Assembly: GCA_934426285.1 (NCBI GenBank)
Contig: CAKRYE010000036.1
Span: forward strand, 1-19,475
DNA: 19,475 nucleotides
Direction of reading: 5' to 3'
Source of the DNA: an uncultured Blautia sp.
Lineage (GTDB): Bacteria; Bacillota; Clostridia; Lachnospirales; Lachnospiraceae
Position numbers and translations under genes: made by a program. The notes under the pieces are model-generated. The model was given only the letters and a program-made list of their open reading frames with translations, searched no databases and was not told the DNA's origin. Position 1 is the first letter of the stretch. Each line of letters opens with the position of its first letter. Shown piece after piece: positions 16,669 to 19,475 of this stretch.

Positions 16669-17831
16669 TGTTTGGAAAATCATCTGCCGGAAATAAAAAT
16701 GAAAAAAAATCGGCCAGGCCATATAAAAACGAGAGAAGTGTCCATGGGTCACATTCCGGGAAAGCTTCCCAGGTACAGACAACTGCACTTCCCAGATCAC
16801 AGAGACCTTCCAGACAAAAGCAGAGAAGGCGAAAACCCATAGGGCATACCATATTACTGCTTTTGCTTATGGTATTGATAGCGGCAGGAGCATTTTTTGC
16901 TATCCGCTTATTAAATGGCACTTATCTGGGCAAACCGGTAAAAGCTTTTCAGGCTTCTGAAGTGTTTACCAGCAGTCTGGCAGGAAAAGAAAATATGAAG
17001 GCCCAGCCCTTTGCGCAGAAGCTTTGTGTTTCTTCCAAGGGCAGTGTGGATCGTATTAAAAATGCCTCTCTGGAGGAAGGACAGAAGGGACTTCTGTTTA
17101 ATCTGAGTAATCATAAGGTATTGTATGCCAATGGGATCTATGACAAAATCTATCCAGCCAGCATTACAAAAATCATGACAGCTATGCTTGCCTTAAAAAG
17201 CGGAAAGCTGGATGATACAGTTACGATCACACAGGAGAATGTTACTTTGGAGGCCGGCTCCCAGGTATGTGGATTTGTAGCCGGAGATCAGGTTACCCTG
17301 GATCAGCTGCTCCATTGTCTTCTTGTGTATTCCGGAAATGATGCAGCTTCTGCAATTGCGGAATATGTTGGCGGTACCACAGAGAATTTTGTGGAGATGA
17401 TGAACAGCTATGCCAGACAGCTGGGATGTACGGGAACTCATTTTACCAATCCTCATGGACTTCAGGATGAAAATCATTATACAACACCATATGATATTTA
17501 TCTGATGCTGAATGAAGCTATGAATTATAAGGAATTCACCCAGATCACCCAGATGCCGTCGTATACTGTTACTTATACAGGCGCTGACGGAGAATCCCAC
17601 AGTGTCAGTCTGGAAGCTACAGACCATTATCTGACCGGTGAGGCAACCCCTCCCAAAGATGTAACGGTTCTGGGCGGAAAGACAGGAACCACTGCTTCTG
17701 CAGGTAACTGTCTGGCGATCATAACCCAGAATGCTTTTGGGAAACCTTTTGTATCCATTGTGCTGGGAGCATCCAGCAAAGAGCTTTTATATCAGCAGAT
17801 GAATTCCTTACTCCAGAACATTAATAGCTAA
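16665..17831 (+). CDS. Membrane-anchored serine-type D-Ala-D-Ala carboxypeptidase (peptidase S11)
   Basis: A 388-residue low-molecular-mass PBP (DacA/PBP5-type) that trims the terminal D-Ala of peptidoglycan stem peptides. The catalytic set is complete: SxxK at Ser166-Lys169 (SITK), SGN at 223-225, KTG at 339-341. A Lys/Arg/Gln/Ser-rich cytoplasmic tail of about 60 residues and a single N-terminal helix (about 61-83, HTILLLLLMVLIAAG) replace the usual cleaved signal peptide. No C-terminal amphipathic anchor or PBP5 C-terminal domain is visible; the protein ends soon after the KTG region. The start ATG overlaps the rodA stop (ATGA), so it belongs to the shape operon. A second ATG immediately follows and is equally possible. 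Confidence 0.9.
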   Translation: MMFGKSSAGNKNEKKSARPYKNERSVHGSHSGKASQVQTTALPRSQRPSRQKQRRRKPIGHTILLLLLMVLIAAGAFFAIRLLNGTYLGKPVKAFQASEVFTSSLAGKENMKAQPFAQKLCVSSKGSVDRIKNASLEEGQKGLLFNLSNHKVLYANGIYDKIYPASITKIMTAMLALKSGKLDDTVTITQENVTLEAGSQVCGFVAGDQVTLDQLLHCLLVYSGNDAASAIAEYVGGTTENFVEMMNSYARQLGCTGTHFTNPHGLQDENHYTTPYDIYLMLNEAMNYKEFTQITQMPSYTVTYTGADGESHSVSLEATDHYLTGEATPPKDVTVLGGKTGTTASAGNCLAIITQNAFGKPFVSIVLGASSKELLYQQMNSLLQNINS

Positions 17832-17853
17832 AATGGAATCAATATTCCCTAAT

Positions 17854-17912
17854 GGTGACATGCTCCCGCCACTTCAAAATCTGTAAGATTTAAGTGGCGA
17901 GAGCATGTCACC
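17854..17912. repeat. Long imperfect palindrome / hairpin downstream of the shape operon
   Basis: A 21-base arm starting GGTGACATGCTC (17854-17874) is the reverse complement, with one mismatch, of 17892-17912. Inside it AAATCT (17877-17882) pairs with AGATTT (17886-17891) around a three-base loop. The whole is a 27-bp stem with a two-base bulge. No T-run follows on either strand, so it is not a standard intrinsic terminator. CTAA occurs on both sides (17849-17852 and 17913-17916) and might be a small target duplication. It may be a REP/MITE-like element or an mRNA-end stabiliser. Confidence 0.8.
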
Positions 17913-18306
17913 CTAAAAATCAAGCCGAAATCTGATTATCCCTTGAAAGCACTGTATCCACGGGTATTTCAGACAGGTCAAAACCACCTCATTTACTACG
18001 ATTTTACTACTGTTGAGTGAGACTTGACACGCTGAAAGACCACGAAATGCCGAGATATGGGTACAGCACCCGTCAATCGGGGCCTCCGTCCCGTGACCAT
18101 ATAACTGAATACAGACCGGCCATCTGCCGGGGCAACGCCATGGGTAACACAAACCTGTGGCGTTTTTTTATGCCCTGCCGGGGGCACGCAAAACTGTATG
18201 AAAACGGGTGGGAAATCCCCTTATTTTTCGCCTGTGGGCGGCGATACAGGGGCGCAAACCCGCCGAAACGAACACTTTTCAAAACCGAAGGAAGGAGGTA
18301 TCCAAC
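17913..18306. other. Intergenic stretch: junction between chromosome and mobile-element relic
   Basis: I see no convincing gene in these roughly 390 bases. The first part is ordinary-composition DNA with the 8-mer TTTACTAC twice in 19 bases (17992-17999, 18003-18010). After about 18060 composition turns GC-rich and resembles leader sequence ahead of the truncated replisome-organizer gene, with an intrinsic terminator at 18136-18169 and a copy of CTGCCGGGG on each side of it. Short open frames on both strands lack ribosome binding sites or recognisable domains. Confidence 0.6.
18136..18169 (+). terminator. Intrinsic terminator/attenuator in leader of the mobile-element gene
   Basis: CGCCATGGGT (18136-18145) pairs with ACCTGTGGCG (18153-18162), including two G-U pairs, around a seven-base loop, and seven T residues follow (18163-18169). 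It lies about 140 bases before the ATG of the replisome-organizer remnant on the same strand. It could end readthrough from outside or act as an attenuator for element genes. Confidence 0.7.
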
Positions 18307-18579
18307 ATGGCGGTATTCCGCATTGAGAAAATCCGCGATTACACGGTGATGTCCAACCATCACCTGCGGGACAAGTCGCTCTCGCTGAAAGCGAAGGGCC
18401 TTCTCTCCCTCATGCTCTCCCTGCCGGAGGGGTGGGACTATACCACCAAGGGGCTGGCCCGGATCTGCAAGGATGGCGTTGACAGTATCTGCGCCGGGGT
18501 GCGGGAGCGGGAGAGCTATCGATGGCATGGCGGCGGGTCCATACAAATTCAATGTCGGCGGTCTCCGCGGTGCAGCTGA
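18307..18579 (+). pseudogene. 5' remnant of a helix-turn-helix replisome-organizer-type gene
   Basis: A very good Shine-Dalgarno (AAGGAGG, 18292-18298) precedes an ATG. The frame begins MAVFRIEKIRDYTVMSNHHL and continues with SLSLKAKGLLSLMLSLPEGW and TTKGLARICKDGVDSI. This is the N-terminal winged-helix/HTH domain common in replication initiator or replisome-organizer proteins of Tn1549-like conjugative and mobilizable elements of gut Firmicutes. After about 69 codons (near 18513) the family sequence stops, and the rest is antisense to a relaxase gene, ending at a TGA at 18577-18579. The gene is therefore truncated and fused to foreign sequence. High GC and codon use differ from the chromosomal genes. 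Family recognition is from memory of the motif pattern. Confidence 0.75.
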
Positions 18580-18682
18580 AGGAGGACACCAGAAGCTTCC
18601 CATCCGTCTTGTCTGGATTGCAGATATAGTCGATGGCCGCTTTCAGCGTTGACTTAATAGGATGCGTCTTTGTAACTGCCAT
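18518..18682 (-). pseudogene. 5' remnant of a relaxase/mobilization nuclease (MobA/VirD2-like)
   Basis: Reading the minus strand from the ATG at 18682, the protein begins MAVTKTHPIKSTLKAAIDYI, followed by CNPDKTDGKLLVSSFSC and about 15 further residues ending near WTRRHAID. This is the characteristic N-terminus of MOBP-type relaxases on clostridial mobilizable elements. It lacks everything after about 55 codons, including the HxH metal-binding motif and the nicking domain, because it meets the replisome-organizer remnant near 18513-18521. A Shine-Dalgarno (TTGGAG) lies upstream inside mobC, and the start overlaps the mobC 3' end by 40 bases, the normal mobC-relaxase arrangement. It cannot encode a working relaxase. 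Confidence 0.8.
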
Positions 18683-18972
18683 ATCTGCTCCAATCTCTCC
18701 CGTATCTCCTCCATATCGGCCTGATAAGCAGGGCCCCCGGCGTTCATCTTCTTGGCGATCTGGCTGATGTTCCGGCCGATGGAGCCCAGGGCCTTTGTCA
18801 TCTCCTTGATGTCGGTGGTGTCCACCTGGATGATGTATCCGTCAATCGCCATTTTCCGCAGGTATGCCTCATACCGCTTTGTGGGAAGCTGGGCCATCTT
18901 CTCGTCGATGAGCCGCTTCTCCTCCTCCGTCACCCAGAACTTCATCTGGATGTTCCGTTTCCGATTTGCCAT
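18643..18972 (-). CDS. mobC: Plasmid mobilization relaxosome protein, MobC family
   Basis: A 109-residue protein on the minus strand starting MANRKRNIQMKFWVTEEEKR. The N-terminal half resembles a ribbon-helix-helix DNA-binding region. The centre has the family signature around GSIGRNISQIAKKMN, and the C-terminal third is a charged helix (EEIRERLEQIWQLQRR). MobC proteins bind near oriT and help the relaxase open the strands. The ATG at 18972 is preferred over a longer open frame (from 19023) because a CGGAGG stands just upstream and known homologues begin MANRKRN. The gene appears intact, but its relaxase partner is truncated. It sits between the relaxase remnant and the oriT-like repeats, matching functional elements. 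GC-rich and clearly acquired. Confidence 0.85.
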   Translation of the reverse strand: MANRKRNIQMKFWVTEEEKRLIDEKMAQLPTKRYEAYLRKMAIDGYIIQVDTTDIKEMTKALGSIGRNISQIAKKMNAGGPAYQADMEEIRERLEQIWQLQRRILLSQR

Positions 18973-19024
18973 TCCGCTTTGCCTCCGTTTCTCATAAGAA
19001 TCTGGAACTATCCCAGCAAGCAAT

Positions 19025-19110
19025 TTTTGTGTTTAGGGGCAGGGGTCCCCCTAAACACAAAATCCGCCAGTGGGTACTCGCTGGCTGTGCTTGCTACCGT
19101 AACCCTTCCC
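19025..19110. other. Probable origin of transfer (oriT-like inverted-repeat region)
   Basis: A 15-bp perfect inverted repeat, TTTTGTGTTTAGGGG (19025-19039) and its complement (19048-19062), has an eight-base loop. A second, smaller pair follows: GCCAG (19066-19070) and CTGGC (19081-19085). Just beyond lies TGTGCTTGC (19086-19094), which resembles the YTG/C core of MOBP-type nick sites. The position directly upstream of mobC and the relaxase is where oriT lies in such elements. The nick site itself is a guess. Confidence 0.55.
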
Positions 19111-19139
19111 TCGTTTTCCCCTCTACTAATACTACAATT

Positions 19140-19167
19140 CGGAGGCTTGAAAATGGCAAAGAGGTGA
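19140..19167 (+). other. Four-codon open frame with good ribosome binding site; possible truncated gene start
   Basis: GGAGG at 19141-19145 is well spaced before an ATG at 19153, but the frame reads only Met-Ala-Lys-Arg before TGA. It may be the cut-off start of an element gene at the right junction of the mobile relic, or chance. Confidence 0.25.
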
Positions 19168-19168
19168 A

Positions 19169-19197
19169 TTGAATTTTGATGCAAAAGAAGATATAAT
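19169..19197 (+). promoter_or_regulatory. Sigma-A promoter for the ZIP-family gene
   Basis: TTGAAT (19169-19174) and a perfect TATAAT (19192-19197) are separated by 17 bases, in an AT-rich context. Transcription would begin near 19204, giving a leader of about 40 bases before the ATG at 19243, which has AGGAGG (19231-19236) in front of it. I see no clear metal-regulator operator. Confidence 0.65.
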
Positions 19198-19242
19198 TAG
19201 TTACAACAAACTCGGAGGCCAAGTGGACTTAGGAGGAATACA

Positions 19243-19475
19243 ATGTTCGATATAACCAAAGAAACAGGGGTATACATAATGCTAATGAATGTTTTTGAAG
19301 GTATACTGATTCCATTTGTTGGAACAACGCTAGGTGCAGCATGCGTGTTTTTTATGAGAAAAACACTTAGCAAGTTACTGCAATGTGCACTTGCAGGGTT
19401 TGCAGCAGGAGCTATGCTATATGTCGTGGTTGAAGAACTAATTCCGGAAATGTCTCAGGGACAGCACTCGAATAT
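19243..19475 (+). CDS. ZIP-family metal transporter, internally deleted; 3' end outside window
   Basis: The frame is open from the ATG at 19243 (AGGAGG six bases upstream) to the window end, 77 codons. The N-terminal part (NVFEGILIPFVGTTLGAACVFFM...LAGFAAG) matches the first helix and start of helix 2 of bacterial ZIP (ZupT/GufA-type) zinc/iron transporters. It continues without a break as AMLYVVVEELIPEMSQGQHSN, which in full ZIP proteins belongs to the penultimate helix and loop near the C-terminus. The middle, including the HNIPEG and NFPEG metal-binding helices, is absent, so roughly 150-190 residues seem to be deleted in frame. As written it is unlikely to transport metal. The missing region is inferred from family knowledge, as the gene end is not visible. 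Confidence 0.75.
   Translation, partial: MFDITKETGVYIMLMNVFEGILIPFVGTTLGAACVFFMRKTLSKLLQCALAGFAAGAMLYVVVEELIPEMSQGQHSN

Noticed and set aside
18024..18029. Perfect TTGACA as a -35 box
   Set aside because: No acceptable -10 hexamer lies 16-18 bases downstream; the nearest candidate (GATATG) is about 23 bases away.
17913..18187. Minus-strand open frames of 63-79 codons in the junction region
   Set aside because: No ribosome binding site or known domain, they overlap each other, and they cross a composition boundary. Not reported as genes.
18073..18603. 176-codon minus-strand open frame and the 110-codon plus frame at 18017
   Set aside because: Both arise from GC-rich DNA around the truncated HTH gene; the minus frame is antisense to the HTH sequence and the plus frame has no family signature.
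1..19475. CRISPR array, tRNA or rRNA genes
   Set aside because: I saw no regularly spaced repeats and no tRNA cloverleaf or rRNA-like stretches on either strand.

Overview
The window looks like a chromosome segment from a low-to-mid GC anaerobic Firmicute, most likely a Lachnospiraceae-type clostridium (Blautia/Ruminococcus-like). This is inferred from the gene order, codon use, GGAGG-type ribosome binding sites and family-specific protein variants. No 16S or other marker is present, so the genus is not fixed.

Region 1 (1-8303) is one co-directional operon. It holds the 3' part of mutS, then mutL, miaA, a PLP-dependent methionine gamma-lyase-family protein (YnbB type), and two unrelated FAD-dependent oxidoreductases (HI0933/YhiN type and COG2509 type). 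Gaps are short, and a Shine-Dalgarno sequence sometimes overlaps the previous stop codon. The operon ends at a strong intrinsic terminator whose stem starts inside the last stop codon.

Region 2 (about 8285-17912) is a cell-shape and division operon: radC, a divergent mreB-like gene, mreC, mreD, a very large class B PBP2 (mrdA), minD, minE, a SEDS polymerase (rodA/ftsW) and a membrane-anchored D-Ala-D-Ala carboxypeptidase. Genes overlap or nearly touch (mreC/mreD, mreD/mrdA, minE/rodA, rodA/dac). Together they encode an elongasome scaffold, glycosyltransferase and transpeptidase, a trimming enzyme, and a Min oscillator. Three features stand out. The MreB-like protein has lost the residues expected to hydrolyse ATP. 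The PBP2 carries an insertion of about 235 residues ahead of its transpeptidase domain. The min cluster has no minC. A long near-perfect hairpin (17854-17912) closes the region.

Region 3 (about 17913-19160) is foreign and visibly GC-rich: the relic of a mobilizable or conjugative element. It contains a terminator-bearing leader, the 5' end of a replisome-organizer-type gene (+), the 5' end of a relaxase gene (-) fused to it in opposite orientation, an intact mobC (-), and an oriT-like inverted-repeat region. Both larger genes are truncated at one junction near 18513-18521, so the element is a rearranged deletion derivative.

Region 4 (about 19160-19475) returns to AT-richer sequence. A near-consensus promoter drives a ZIP-family metal transporter gene that runs off the window. 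Its visible part joins the N-terminal and C-terminal ZIP segments directly at a repeated 'FAAG' motif, so the transporter core with the metal-binding helices appears to be missing.
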